Assembly (NCBI GenBank): GCA_018398575.1
Contig: JAGTXZ010000020.1
Location: 558,001 to 622,000 of the forward strand
Length of the DNA stretch: 64,000 nt
Direction: 5' to 3'
DNA from: Ampelomyces quisqualis
Lineage: Eukaryota > Ascomycota > Dothideomycetes > Pleosporales > Phaeosphaeriaceae
Position numbers and translations under genes: made by a program. A model generated the notes under the pieces. It was not told where the DNA came from, did no database searches, and saw only the letters and a list, made by a program, of their open reading frames with translations. Of the stretch, positions 34,183 through 47,300 are shown piece by piece. Position 1 is the first letter of the stretch. Each line of letters opens with the position of its first letter.

Positions 34183-34485
34183 TTATAGTAGATAGCTTGC
34201 AATTAACACTAATAGTACTCTTTAGTAGATAATAGTTATAGATAGTGCAACGCAACTATAGCTACTAGTTATTAAAAGAGCCTACTATAGTAGTAGGTTG
34301 CGTGCAGCACTAGTAGTATTCTCTAGTAAATAATAGTTGCTAACAGTACAACGCAACTATAGCTGCTAGTAGTTAAAAGAGCCTGCTGTAGTAGTAGGTT
34401 ACGTGCAGCACTAGTAGTATTCTTTAGTAGATAATAGTTACTAATAGTGCAACGCAACTGTAGCTGCTAGTTATTAAAAGAGCCT
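34183..34485. repeat. 101-bp tandem repeat, three copies, right arm
   Basis: Units end AGAGCCT near 34,283, 34,384 and 34,485, an exact 101-bp period; reverse complement of the left-arm array. Confidence 0.93.
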
Positions 34486-35089
34486 AATTATAAAGATTAA
34501 TACGTTTAAAGTGTTTACTGCTTTATATACTATACACAAGATTTATAAAGTATTACGCGTTACCTCTTATATATATTCTTCTCTGCTAAGCGTCTCTAAG
34601 ACAAATAAATACAGGTCTATTATTTTAATTTATATAGGTGTCTTTTAAAGTCTTAGTTGTGCCTACTAGCATAGTAGGTATCCTTTTTGTTACTAGCTAG
34701 TAGTATCTTAGTGTAAATAAGTTTAATGCGCGTAACTTCTTTGCGTTAAAAGAAGTTCTTAAAGCTATAATAAAGCTTAGTAACAATAGAAGACTTAATG
34801 TTATGTAAGTTGTAGTTAGAATATCTTAATATCTAAACGTTAGATTACTACTTATAGAGTCTAATAGAAATGTATTATATATAGTATAAGAGAGGTTACA
34901 GCTACTTAGGTAGGCTTTGCTATTAAAGAGCCTAATAAGAGTACCAGGATAGAAATGTCCTAATAAACAACTGTAACTCTACGTTGTTCTTAATTTTTGC
35001 CTATAATAATATATAGACAAAAGTATGTAAATTGTAGTTATATCTCTAATATCTTTTAGTTACTTAATAGTATAAGAATTGCGTTCTTA

Positions 35090-35410
35090 AGTTAGGCTAA
35101 GTTGTTAATATATATTATAGGATATAATAAAGTTATTGTAACAACAGCGCTTTTAAGTTAGGCTAAGTTGTTAATGTGCGCACTAGAATGCTATTATAGC
35201 TGTTATTATAGAGATTCTTGCTTTTAAACACGCTATAAGGTATCTTAGTTAGGATAATAGTGTTACAGAATATAATAAAGTTATTGCAACAATAGTGCTT
35301 TTAAGTTAAGCTAAGTCGTTAATGTGCGTATTAGAATACTATTATAGCTGTTGTTATAGAGATCCTTGTTATTAAATATGTTATAAGGTATCTTAGTTAA
35401 GCTATAATAT
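35090..35410. repeat. 147-bp tandem repeat, right arm
   Basis: About two to three copies containing TTAAGTTAGGCTAAGTTGTTAATG and its variants; mirror of 24,241-24,690. Confidence 0.75.
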
Positions 35411-35699
35411 CTAAACAGCTACTAAAGGGTCTATCTAGAACATAAATTTACTTCTATACTAGTAGGCTAAGAAGTAGCGTAGGTGTAGTGCTAACAGTAT
35501 AGTAAAGCTTAGTTCTAGATTTTTAAACTACACAAACGTATAGACATAAGAGGTATAGTTTTAGTTTTGTAAAAATAAAAATATAATAAAGAATTAAGTC
35601 TTTTAGACTTATAAAGAATATATATACAAAGACAGTAATATTAAATTAAGAGTACAAGTTATATATTAAGAAGTAGCTGTATATATAGGCATATAAGTA

Positions 35700-36000
35700 A
35701 ATTTATCTCTAGTTTTAAGGTTAAGAAAGTGTAAGAAGGCGCAAGTATATAATAGATAAAAATAACACTAAGTTCTATGTATGTTTTAATAAAAGACTGT
35801 TACTTTAACCCTAAGACTAAAAACATATAAGTAAATTTATCTCTAGTTTTAAGGTTAAAGAAGTGTAAGAAGGCGTAAGTATATAATAGATAAAAATAAC
35901 ACTAAGTTTTATGTATGTTTTAACAAAAGACTGTTACCTTAACTCTAAGACTAGAGATATATAGGTAAATTTATCTCTAGTTTTAAGGTTAGGAAAACGT
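35700..36000. repeat. 134-bp tandem repeat, right arm
   Basis: AGTTTTAAGG recurs at 35,711, 35,845 and 35,979; mirror of 23,645-23,960. Confidence 0.88.
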
Positions 36001-36959
36001 ATATATAGTAAGAGGTAGAGAGTAGCTAGCTAGTAAAGCTATTATATACTCTATTAGCGCTAATAGTTTAAGAGTAAGCAGTATATAGATGCGTTTAATA
36101 TATAGTAGTTTATTAATAGTCTTTGTTACTATTTAGCCTCTATTATATTTACATATTAGAGTAAGTTAAAACAGTAGTTTTTAGTAGACAACTGTTTTAT
36201 ACTATGCTAGAGAAAGAATATAAATTAGATCTATAGGCATTTTAAAACTAGAAAAGATTAAATATACTAGCTGCTTAGAATATTAGTTAACACTGTATAT
36301 AAATTATACTTATTATTTTTTACTATTAAGTTATTGCCTACGCCTGTTACTAGTCTTACTTATAGTATATATAGTATACTATTCTACCTACTTCTATTTG
36401 TACTAAGCCTAGCTACCTTAGTACAAGTTGTATATTAGGCTGCTAAAGCTACTAGTCTATTTTTTTTATACTTTTAAACCTTGTACGTGTCTACTTGCAG
36501 GTATACTTACCTTTTTAGGTATTTAGGTTCTACTATATATATTCTAAACGCGCAGTAACTTGTTTATTCTAAGGTATTAATATTTTTTAGCATAAAGATT
36601 ATTATTAATATTAATCTTTATTAAGCTATGTTAGCTAGCCTAACTAATCTAGTTATTAATAAGTAAGTTCTAGTGTAATAACATAACAGTTGTTAGAGTA
36701 ATAAAAAATATTAAAGAAAAGAAAAATATTAGTTCTTGCGCCTACAACTGTTAGTATAGTTCTATACACAGGTTAAGTAACTGTTAGCTATAGTAGACTT
36801 TAGTAGACTACTATAAATAACAGACTGTGCAGCATAAGATAAATGCTGCTAGTAACTACCTTAACACTACGTAACTAATGTTAATACTGTTTTTATATAC
36901 TTAGTCTTCTTATATCTAAACTATAGAGTTATATATAAACAAATTAGTAATAGATTGTA

Positions 36960-39900
36960 TATATATACTGTATAGCTTTTATACTAAGATGTACGCAAGA
37001 CTTGTTAAACACAGTACTTAATGCTAGACGCGTTACTACCTGCTACCTAACAATACGCTAGTTATAACCCCTAACACTATAATATAATAGCATAGCTCTA
37101 ATAGCTATAATATAATAGATACTACTCTAGATAACGCAGCACTTGCTTTATACAGCAACACTTTATGTAAACGCAACTACACTCTAGCTAAACATAAGGT
37201 AATAGAGCAAATAGGCCTAATATTAGCGTTTATATAAGGATAAGACAAGCTGTTTAAGATAGTAAGTAGATAGTACGCTAGTAAACCCTTTAGTTTAGAA
37301 ATAGCAGACGCAAAGTAGTAAGCTATATGCAGCTAAATAGCACATATGCTAATACTAATAAGAATAATATAGTAGGGCCCTTTAGTTTACTTTTTGCACT
37401 AGTGTTTGTATTGTAGCTGCAAAGGATAAAATGTACATTAGGTAATGTTAACAGCCTCTTTACTAATATATAGCTACATAAGCTATATTTATAGCTGTAG
37501 TTTTAATTAGGGCGCTAATAGTAACAGGCTATGTTAAACATTTAATCTAGGCTATAAGATAATGTATAGATATATAAGGATGTTACAATTACATCTAGGT
37601 TATTAAACCTCTAACCTAATTAATATATATTTATATACTAGGATATTATATTATAGATTGCTTTTATACTTAGTTATTACTTATTTGCTAATAAGATAGT
37701 TTACGCACTTAGCTGTTTATTTACAGGCACGCCTAACAATCCTACAAGAGTATATTATAAACTATACTTAGAGAATTAGTAGTAGTTAATACAGCAGCGC
37801 TTGCTAGATAGTGCAACTTTTGTGCTAGTTATACTAGTAGTAGACAAAACACAGTTGTCTATAATATCTAGTAACGTAGTAGTATAGCTAATATATGTTA
37901 CTATTAAGAATCTTAACTATAAGGCATAACAACGCAGAACAACACCTAGGACACTACTAGCTAGATTTATCCTAATAGCTAAGCTTTTAACCTCTATTCT
38001 AAAAAGTAAAGTATATTATTACTGTATAAGTAAACTATTGTTGCGTAAGTACTAACTACAGCGTTAATAATAGAAGGTTACTATAGAGAATAAAACCTAA
38101 CTAGCAACTACAGCACTTAAAGAGGCTGCTAAATACAGCATATAACTAGAGTGTACTAACTAATAGACGTAATAGTATTACTTAACTATTTATGCAATTC
38201 TAGCTAACTATAAAGAGTAAGTGCTACTAACAGGTATAAAGAAAAATAGACACTGTACTTAATACACAGTACTACTAGACAAACAAGAGAACTTATACAA
38301 TAAATATCTATAGTAAATAAAAGAGTATATATGCCTGCAACAGAGTTATTATCTTAATAAAAAATATTAAGATTACGTTTATCTAGTAGAGTGCTTTAGC
38401 TAGAATTACTATAACTTTAATATATATAAGTTATTAGCTATAGATATATTACATCTACTACTTAAGAGGTTAGTTATAAAGATATTAGAGTTTATAAAAG
38501 ACATACTAATAGATATATACTCTAAACAAAAGAAGGGCTAGAATAGTGCTATAGTTCTAGTAGCAGAAGACAACAGCTGTGCCTAGTTAAATAAAAGGTT
38601 CTGCTAGGTTAAGTATAACACTAGACTAAAACAGTTTAATAACAAGAGGGCTTTTACAGAAGTGTTACAGTAGACTAGCGTAAAACAAAAAGCAGTAATT
38701 TGCTAATTTGTAGTAGTAGTATCTCTTCTACTAGCAACTAAGGCACTATATGTGTTGCATTTTATTTAAGCTGCGTGCAATCTCCTAGTACTATTATAAT
38801 ACAAGAGTTATAATAAAAACATATTAGAGTATATATTATTAGCTATTAAATAAATAGATATTCTAAAAGAAGAGTTTTAACCTTTTAGACAAACGCAAAG
38901 AGAAGAAAAGGATTTTAACTACTCTAAATAGCACGCGCTAACCTATATTATTAAAAATATCTATATATATAGAGCCCTTAATAGTATATACACTAAAATA
39001 AACAGTAAGGCCTACTATATTACAATAGTAAAATAATTCTACCTAATAACAAACAAGAGAGATTTTCTTACGTAGATCTACTTCTACAACTTTAGATAGC
39101 TTGCGCTTATAGTATTTAAACATAAGATAGTTATAGACTAAAGTTAATAGTATACTACTACTAACTAGCGCAAGCACACTTTTACTACAAGTATGTTAAC
39201 AGTAATACTATTTAGATAACTTAGATAGTCTATACTAGGTATATTACTAAATTCTATTATACTACTCTTTAGTAAGGTTACTATATATATTACATTGCTA
39301 GACTTTATATATGCTGCTGTAGTATTTATCTAATACTACTATTAGAAGGTAACTAGCTGCCTTGTTACTTTATATAATAAAGACAGACAAGACTTTAACC
39401 TTTACTAGGTAAATAGAATAAATATAAAAATATACTCTTCTATAAAATGCTTAAGGCTATTAGGCAAACGCTATAATAACCTTAAATATTATAAAGAAAA
39501 CATAGTGTAATACGCGCTTAACTAGTATAAGACTAGAAAATAGTGCAAAGATTACGTGTAGGTACAAGAGTTTAAATATAAGGACTATACGCAACTGTTT
39601 TAGACTATTATAAACAGTAGAGCTATAGCTTAGGTGCACTTAATACTTACATTTATTAACAATAAATACTAAGATAAGAATAGAAAGAAATATAAGTATA
39701 TAGGTGCCTTCTATAAGGTTATAGCATTTAATAATAATATTTGAATTAATTATATAACAGAGATGCTAAGCGTGCGCTACTATATATATAGTACAAAGAC
39801 TAAGTAACGTACACTACAAGTATTTAAGGTATATAATATAATAACTATTATTTACCTTATATACCTAGTACTAAAGGATCTACCTACACTTAATAATAAG

Positions 39901-40000
39901 GTCTTTATTTTATACTATGTAAACAATTACATTAATTAGAACAAATATAATAGACTGTATTCTTTTACGTTTAATTAAGACTAGACACGTATAGTGCAGA
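36960..40000 (+). pseudogene. Plavaka-type transposase relic, right arm
   Basis: Plus-strand frame read through RIP stops. About 37,840 has VVDKTQLSIISSNVVV (family pattern 'DKTxLT..SGxK'), then FILIAKLLTS. About 38,170-38,260 reads YAILANYKEQVLLTGIKK with the Cys pair HCTQYTV, and 38,340-38,470 reads NYYNFNIYKLLAIDILHLL followed by LKRLVIKILEFI ('MxLDVLHQLLKGVVxHL'). Then come ALYVLHFIQAACNLLVL and LAIKQIDILKEEF. This order fits Plavaka transposases, a CACTA/KDZ-related group known from fungi. The C-terminal tail runs toward the outer edge. The N-terminal limit is a guess. The left arm carries the same gene in mirror image. Confidence 0.8.
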
Positions 40001-40464
40001 ATTATAAATAGAAGCAAATGTAGCAAGACAGCTAGTATATAGTATTAGATATAGTAAATAGAATTATATATCTAATAATAGCTCTACTATTACTTTAATA
40101 TACCTAATAGAACGCAAACCTGCTAACATAACAAGTGCTATAACACAAAACTATAGCGTAAGGCTGCTAACGCAACCTCTTTACTATATACTATATACTA
40201 CTATAAACGCGTAATACTAGTAACTCTTATCTACGTACACAAGTATTACAAAGATATTGCAATAGTTACCTAAAATTACTAGTTAGTGTAGATATAAGAA
40301 TAGCACTACTGCAGTAACACTAGACATAATTATTAAAAGATAGTATATATAATATAATACAACTAACAGCAGAAGAATACAACTTAATATACTTTAATGT
40401 AGAATAAGAGATAAGGAGGCAGAAGATGCTAGGCTATTCTCTATAGACAACTATAGTAAAAGAA

Positions 40465-41100
40465 TACTTATAGCAAATTATAAGAGTAATTGTATTATAA
40501 TAGAATAGACTACTATAGAACGCAGCTAATAGTTACCTTATCTAGATAATTATACACTTTGCTGTCTAATATAACTATAACGCAGCCTAATAGATGTACT
40601 TGCAACAGAATAAAACTAAACTAAATAATAATTAGGAGTAAGCTTTACTAGATAGAAACCTGCGTAGAAAGATAATAGAAATAGTTAACAAAGAGTTAAG
40701 TATAACATAAATTATATCTAATATAATAACTATATTAGTATTAAACGCAACTAGAAACAAGTACACTTTTATTAAGATAAACTAGCTATTATATATACAC
40801 TACAACCTGCTAGTAATAGATAAGTATATTAACAACCTTAATTACAATTTATTTGTGTAGATATTAGAGCACAAATTAGGCTTTAAAAGTAAATGCAATA
40901 GTATATATTACTATACAAAGAAGAGAGATAGATAAGTGTAAATATAGATATCTATAAAGGTATACTAGTACAGCGCATTATAAAAGACAGTTATACTAAA
41001 GATACACTAAGCGTTATTTACAATTAAACTACAAATATAACTAGTATAGTAGTATACTAGATCTATACTAATAACTTACTAGGTAAATAGTTTTCTGTAT
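40465..41100 (+). pseudogene. Possible hAT-type transposase C-terminal fragment
   Basis: About 40,740-40,850 reads TRNKYTFIKINQLLYIHYNL, resembling the 'RNRLxxxRxxxLVYIHYNLRLL' tail of some hAT transposases. About 40,860-40,900 has ILEHKLGFKSK. Preceding codons are broken by stops and there is no identifiable terminus. It lies outside the inverted repeat as defined here, though it could be a part of the arm missing on the left side. Confidence 0.4.
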
Positions 41101-41102
41101 GC

Positions 41103-41650
41103 AAAGCTACTAAATTGCCTATATTACGCGCACAACTATTTATACTAACAGTAGATAACTATTATATACGCTAACATTTAGTTAAGAATAAGAAGGTACC
41201 TAATTACCTATATTACGCGCACTACTATTTATGCTAACAGTAGACAACTGTTATATACACTAATATTTAGTTAAGGATAAAAGAGTACCTAATTACCTGT
41301 ATTGCGCGCACTACTATTTATGCTAACAGTAGACAACTATTATATACCCTAACATTTAGTTAAAAATAAAAGAGTACTTAATTACCTATATTACGCGCAC
41401 TACTATTTGTGCTAATAGTAGATAACTATTATGTACGCTAATATTTAGTTAAAGATAAGAAAGTACTTAATTGCCTGTATTGCGCGCACTACTATTTATA
41501 CTAATAGTAAATAACTATTATGTACGCTAATATTTAGTTAAGAATAAAAAGGTACTTAATTACCTATATTGCGCGTATAAGTATTTGTGCTAATAGTAGA
41601 TAACTATTATATACGCTAGCACGCAGTTAAGAACAAGAGGCTATCTAATT
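41103..41650. repeat. 89-bp minisatellite, six copies
   Basis: ATTACGCGCAC or ATTGCGCGCAC recurs at 41,123, 41,212, 41,301, 41,390, 41,479 and 41,568, an exact 89-bp period. Each unit also has an imperfect hairpin around CTAACAGTAGACAACTGTTA. Confidence 0.95.
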
Positions 41651-42014
41651 AAACAGCCTAACTGCTATACTCTAGCAGAATTTAAGGCAATATTAGACTG
41701 TATGTGTTACAAAAACCTTACTTATGCCTGTAAAGTAAAAACTCTGTTGCGCTATATATATTACTTACTTCTGCTACTCTTGCTAATAGTTCTCTAATAT
41801 TTAAAGAGTAAGCGCTTACTTTATATACTCTACACTAAGTAGCAAATTTAAGTAATGTTAGCAGCACACTATATCTCTGTCTAAACAAGCGCTAAAATAA
41901 GCGCTAACAGATAATAGTGTAAAGGTTAGCCTTTTAGAGGATGTAACTCTAGAACTAACATACTAAAAACTAAGACGCTGTAGAAACTAAAAACTGTCTA
42001 GACTCTAACACTAC
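41651..42014. other. Unassigned stretch before Gypsy A
   Basis: No domain or repeat recognised. It ends with ACTAC (42,010-42,014), the left target duplication of element A. Confidence 0.5.
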
Positions 42015-42232
42015 TATAACAGACTGCTGCCTGGTTAGTCCTTGGTTACAGAAAAACCTTAGCTCTCTAAACTAGAACACTAAAAACGCTCTAGACCAGA
42101 ACACTAAAAACGTTCTAGACTAGAACACTAAAATCCTCTAGACTATAAAAAACCTTTTAGGTAGCAATTAGGATAGGACACAAATTTACGTCTTTATTTC
42201 CTAGCATCTACTCTTAGAGTCTACTCCTTACA
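42015..42232 (+). repeat. 5' LTR of Gypsy element A
   Basis: Starts TATAACAGACTGCTGCC (TG lost by RIP), ends CTCCTTACA. It contains a short tandem repeat of AGAACACTAAAAACGYTCTAG. Confidence 0.93.
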
Positions 42233-42848
42233 ATTAAATTTGTTAAACCTAACTAGGCTAAAAGGCTATTAGTAACCTCTAGCATAAAATAAGTAACTAT
42301 CTCTATAACAGTATAGGATATAATAGTACAAGCTATCTAGATAAGACATAATAGCGTCCCTAAGTTAGTTATTAAGGACAAGTTTAATTAGATAATTATT
42401 AACAACTTTCTAGACCTAGAGAAATAATAGATTAAGAAACAATTGCTGTTAAACAGCCTTAAAGAAACGCCTACCTAGCAGAAAGTATGTAACTTCTTAG
42501 TAGCTAGACCTTCTATTAACAGGAAAAGAAAGTCTCCTATAAGCGTAGATCTAGACTTAGTATTACTAGTAAGAAATCTGCAGGAATAAGTTATAAGGCT
42601 TACAGCCTAAGTAACCCTAGAAACCTCTAGCTTTGTACAGACCCCCTTAGAAAGCTTTCTCTTGCCCTAGAAGACTTATAAAGTTCTTAACCTAGAAGCG
42701 TATAGAAGAGATTAAAAGGATTACTGTATCTTTAAGACCTAAATAAAGTATAAACTAGAACACAATAGCGTAGGACTAGGCTCTTAAGTAGGCTATATCT
42801 TTAACTGCCTTAAGAGGTTAGTAGCTAGTGTAGCCTTGTCTTAGGTAA
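42233..42848 (+). pseudogene. gag relic of Gypsy A, 5' part
   Basis: Plus-strand coding-like sequence from just after the LTR to the nested insertion, with readable pieces such as VIKDKFNQIIINNFLDLE. It resumes at about 49,395 after element B. RIP stops throughout. Confidence 0.55.
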
Positions 42849-42853
42849 CCTAG

Positions 42854-43040
42854 TATAATAGGCTGGGCTTTGCCTAGCCCTTTACCTTCTTAAAAAGAGC
42901 TTAGTCTAGTCTTACTACCTCTTTATAGACTAGCACGCACAAAAGGTATATAAACTCTTTTTATAACTAGTAGAAAAGCTTAAAGAATATAACTCTTTCT
43001 AGCACCTTATTGTTCTATCTTTGCAGGCTAGTCTATAATA
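42854..43040 (+). repeat. 5' LTR of Gypsy element B
   Basis: Starts TATAATAGGCTGGGC, ends CTATAATA; collinear with the 3' copy. Confidence 0.92.
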
Positions 43041-43049
43041 ATTGTATTC

Positions 43050-44300
43050 CTTCCTAACATAACAACAACTGTAAAATAGCTCTATCTAACTAACACTCTA
43101 ACACTAAGTTAGAGCCTAAAGAGTAGAAGTCTTAAACTACCCTTTAGGCTTACTGTACTCTGTTAGACAGTTACCTTTAAGCTATAGAGAACTAAATTAA
43201 TGCCCTAGAGATAGTACTCTAGTCTCTTATTACTTAACTTACAAACCCCTCTTTCTTTTCTTTAGCTCCTACGCTAAACCTCTCTCTAGCACCTTACTAC
43301 GCGCAAACTACTAGAAATTTAACGCTTACTACTTCTACTCTTTCTCTAGTCTAACGCAAGCTGCTACTTCTAGGCAACTTGTTTTTAGATAACAAGTCTT
43401 GCTTTACTGCCTAAGAGGTTACTATAACCTACAAGCTTAAGACTAACTCTACTTTTATTAGAAGCGCCTAAAACTAATATACCTTTATTTAGGCTAACTT
43501 GTTGCTAAAGGTTTAATAGAAAGTTACCTCTTACTACGCTAGCAGAGAAGAAGCAGGCAATTAGAACTCTGTAAACTTTATAAAATATCTTAATTTCTGC
43601 TATAGAGATAAGTATAGTAAGAAACGTGCTTAAGTAGTTTTAGAAGGGCTGCGCTAGGCTAGGAAGAAGTCCTTTGCTAACTTCTTTCTGCGCTTTAAGT
43701 CTTTTCTCTTACAATATAAAAAAGTAATATAGAATAACAAATAGCAACTTAATAAATTACAACACGCTCTAAACTACTCTTTACAACAAGTTGCTCTTTA
43801 CTACAGCGTTTCCTGTACTAATTATAACTAGGTAGTAGCAGAGTATTAATCTATTGCAATTAACTTAGAAACTACAGCTATTAAGAAGTATTAACACTTG
43901 TACACAAAAGAAAAGACCTAGGCAAAAAGAAACTTAGACAGAGACGTTAAGATAGTAATAGTGTCTATAGTTAGTATAAGTTTAGAAACAAAAGAATAGG
44001 TTAAGGCCTAGTAAGCAAATAGTATAGGCTAACCTTAGTTAAAAAACTAAGTCCTTAAGAAGCTCTATAAGTAGCGTTGTAAAGGTAATTTGTGCACGCG
44101 TTATAGTAAGCAAGGACACTACGTGCAGGGCTGTCTAAACGTAGTATAAATCTATACTATTAGCGCTTTGCGCAGTAAAGAAGCTCTAACAGAGATTTTA
44201 AAAAACTAGTAGCCTTTACCTTCTTAGAGAGATAGAGGCGCTCCTTAAATAGCGTTAGTAGAGGAGACAAGGAATAAGAGACGCTACTTAACTACTTTAA
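43050..44300 (+). pseudogene. gag relic of Gypsy element B
   Basis: Plus-strand frame ending in a zinc knuckle at about 44,086-44,135, reading CTRYSKQGHYVQGC (CX2CX4HX4C with the second Cys changed to Tyr). Upstream about 43,480-43,700 has the capsid-like region with FLRFKSFLLQY. Confidence 0.75.
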
Positions 44301-47300
44301 TAGCAACTTATTTCTTATTTTACTATTACTAGATAGTACTACTAATATTAACACTTTAGTAGATATAAGATGCAAGTGTTACAGCGCTATTAACGCTGCG
44401 CTAGCAGATAGAATAGAGGTACACACTACTAATATTCTACTACAACGCCTAAAGCAGGCTGCTATAGATAGTACGCCTACGCTAATTACTTAAATTGCGT
44501 TCTTAAACTATAATATTAATAGTTAGCGATTATAATTAGTTGCTTACTTAGTCTCTAGCCTTACCTACAACTTAATCCTAAGGAAACTATAGCTAGCCTG
44601 CAAAGAAGTAGCTATTTATGCAACTAACAGTATAATAACTATTAGGCAGGCTAGAAACCTACTAGTAAAGAAGAAGGCCTGCTACACTACTCTTCTACTT
44701 CTAAAAGAGATTAGCGCTACTAAGGTAATACAGAAGTTTTATAACTATTCTAAGTTATAAAAGCGCTGCATAATATTTACTGTAACTAGTATTTACACTA
44801 TAACAAACATATTAAGCAAGTTACCTAAGAAGTAGATATTAACAACCTTACTTTTGCTGCAGATCTTAGACTTTATAGATGTTTTTAATAAACGCTCTAC
44901 CTTTAGTCTGCCTTTGCACAAAAGCTAGATAGACTATTATATCTAACTCTAACTAAGCAAAGATAGAAAGACTCTAGACCTCTCTTAGAGTCTATTGTAT
45001 TCTATGCCTTATAATTAGCTAATAGAGCTGCAATAGCAAGTTGCAGACCTTCTAGATAGATCTGCGCTAGCTCCTCTATAGTAGAGGCTCTAGTCTTGCT
45101 AGTAAAGAAGGCTTTAGTGTATAGCGCCTCTATATTAACTACTAGGCTCTAAACAAAATTACAAAGGCAGATTAATACCTACTTCTGTTAATTAAAGAAA
45201 CCTTTTGTATACTCTCTTAGGCAAGGTAGTTTATAAAGGTTAATATTTACTTAGCCTTCTACTAGATAAGAGTTATAGTAGAAGATAAGCACCTTACAGT
45301 ATTTTGCACACGCTTTAGCCTCTTTAAGTAGCTTGTCTGTTCTATAGAACTCTTTAGTGCACTCTCTTCCTTTTAGCGTTATATTAATACTGCTCTTAAA
45401 GAAACGCTAGAAGACTTTACTATAGCATACCTAGATAACGTACTTATCTACTCTAGCAGTTTACTTAAAGACTACTATAGTAAGGTATAATAAGTTCTCT
45501 AACTTCTCTGCAACGCCTATCTGTACCTAGACCTTAAGAAGTATGCTTTTATAACAAAGATAGTTAAGTATTTAAGATATATTATTAAGGCAAGATAGGC
45601 TGTCTAGCTAAACTCTGCTAAAGTACAGGCTATTATAGAATAAGAGCTCCTAATATCCTCTTAAGAAGTCTAGAGTTTCCTTAGGTTTACTAACTTCTAT
45701 AGAGACTTTATGCTAAATTTCTCTAGCGTTGCAGCTTCTTTGCATGCATTAACAAAGAAGAACGCTGCCTTTCTATAAATAACTAAAGCGCAATATGCGT
45801 TTAACTGCTTAAAGTGTATCTTTAGCTCTAAACTAGTTCTAACTTAGTAGGACCTTGCGCAGCCTATAGTAGTAGAAGTAGATAGCTCTAAGAGTGCCCT
45901 TAGAAGGTGCCTCTTGCAGAATGTTAATAGAGTACTTTACTCTATTGTATACTACTCTATATCCTTATTACTAGTATAACGTAACTATACTATCTATAAT
46001 AAAGAGCTTATAGTAGTTGTTAAATACCTTAAAGTATAGACGCTAGAGCTTTAAAGTGTCTACAAGCTATTTACTATTTTTATAGACTATAAGAATCTAG
46101 AATACTTTACAACTACGCAATTGCTTATAGAGTAATAATAACATTAGTTAGAACTACTATCTAAATTCTACTTTTACTTCTAGTACTACCTAGGGCGCCT
46201 TGCTACTTGTCTAGACGCGCTAAGCTAGTATAAGCAGAATGCGCAAGGTTACATATTGCAACTAGAGCGCGTTATAACTCTACTTTTTATCTAGTCTACG
46301 TCTACACAGCTCTATAAGGAAGACTATCTACTTTTCTTAGAAGATCTTCTCTTCTTAGACTAGCATATGCAAGAGCTTTAAGATAAGGCTATACGCTAAG
46401 ATAAGATATATTAAGCCTGTTTACAAGTAGTATACTAGGGCGCTAGAGTATTTCTATTAGAAGCTAAGACAAATTAATAAGTTAGTAACTGTAACATCTC
46501 TGCGCATAGTACGCTTTAGTAAAGAGGCGTAATATAGCTGCTAAAGTAAGAGCTACTTACTATAATAGTTATTTAGTAAGTATATAACTTAAACTTAACT
46601 AGTTATTTAGGCAAAAACAGGACGTTTTAGATCTTGCGTAGAAACTATTATTAGGATAGAATAGCTGCAGACGTTGCTTAGTTTATCTATAACTATTATT
46701 GTTATAGAGCTTACGTGTTTTACCTTTAATAACAGAGTCTTTTGCAGCTAATCTTAGTTGCAGATTAATACTAGGCCTAAATCTCTATAGATTTTATAGT
46801 AAATCTCTTACAAGCCTACAAAGCTTTTCTCTAATATCTCTTAGTTATTACTAATAGGCTGTTTAAATACGTGCAACTAGAAGCTATACTATTAATAAAG
46901 GCTAAAGAGTACGCAAAGCAATTTAAAGAAGTCTAGTAGTAGTTTTATAGTTTTCTAAGTAGTATAATTAGTAACTATAGCTTAAACTAGCTAGAGAAAT
47001 TCTAGAAAACTCTGTGCAAGCTTGTTAGAGTTAAACAACTTTTGTCTACAGCACACTACTCTTAAATAGATAGTAGTATAAAACAAGCTAACTAAGAAGT
47101 ATAATTAGTCTTAAGAGTTATAATAAACCTTTTTTTAAACAAATTAGCTCTAGTGCCTTACTGCTTGCTAGCTAGCGCTTAATAACAAGAACTTCTCTGC
47201 AACTAGTGTTAGCTCTAATTTACTACTAAACAGATATAATATACTACCTATCTAGCCTAAGTATATCTAACAAGTATTCTATATAATAGCAAAGGAGAGA

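Larger units (their letters stand above)
13251..40464. mobile_element. Giant inverted-repeat element with Plavaka-type transposase in each arm
   Basis: The sequence 13,251-26,195 is the reverse complement of 33,791-40,464, apart from a nested hAT insertion and differing tandem-repeat counts. The arms flank a 7.6-kb unique centre with a pogo transposase and a SNF2-type ATPase. Each arm holds its own Plavaka-like transposase relic, whose 3' end points outward. Without the nested insertion the whole is about 21.3 kb. It could be one element with very long terminal inverted repeats, two Plavaka elements acting as a composite, or an old inverted duplication. No target duplication was found at the outer ends, so the true termini are uncertain. 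Confidence 0.75.
33791..40464. repeat. Right arm of the giant inverted repeat
   Basis: 6.7 kb, the reverse complement of the left arm and without the nested hAT. Shorter 101-bp repeat count (three versus five) accounts for about 200 bp of the length difference. Confidence 0.92.

Noticed and set aside
13251..40464. Starship or Maverick/Polinton identity for the giant element
   Set aside because: No DUF3435 tyrosine recombinase, protein-primed polymerase B or retroviral-type integrase was recognised in it; Plavaka, pogo and SNF2 motifs were.
41103..41650. CRISPR-like array
   Set aside because: Units are contiguous 89-bp tandem repeats without unique spacers, in a fungal genome.
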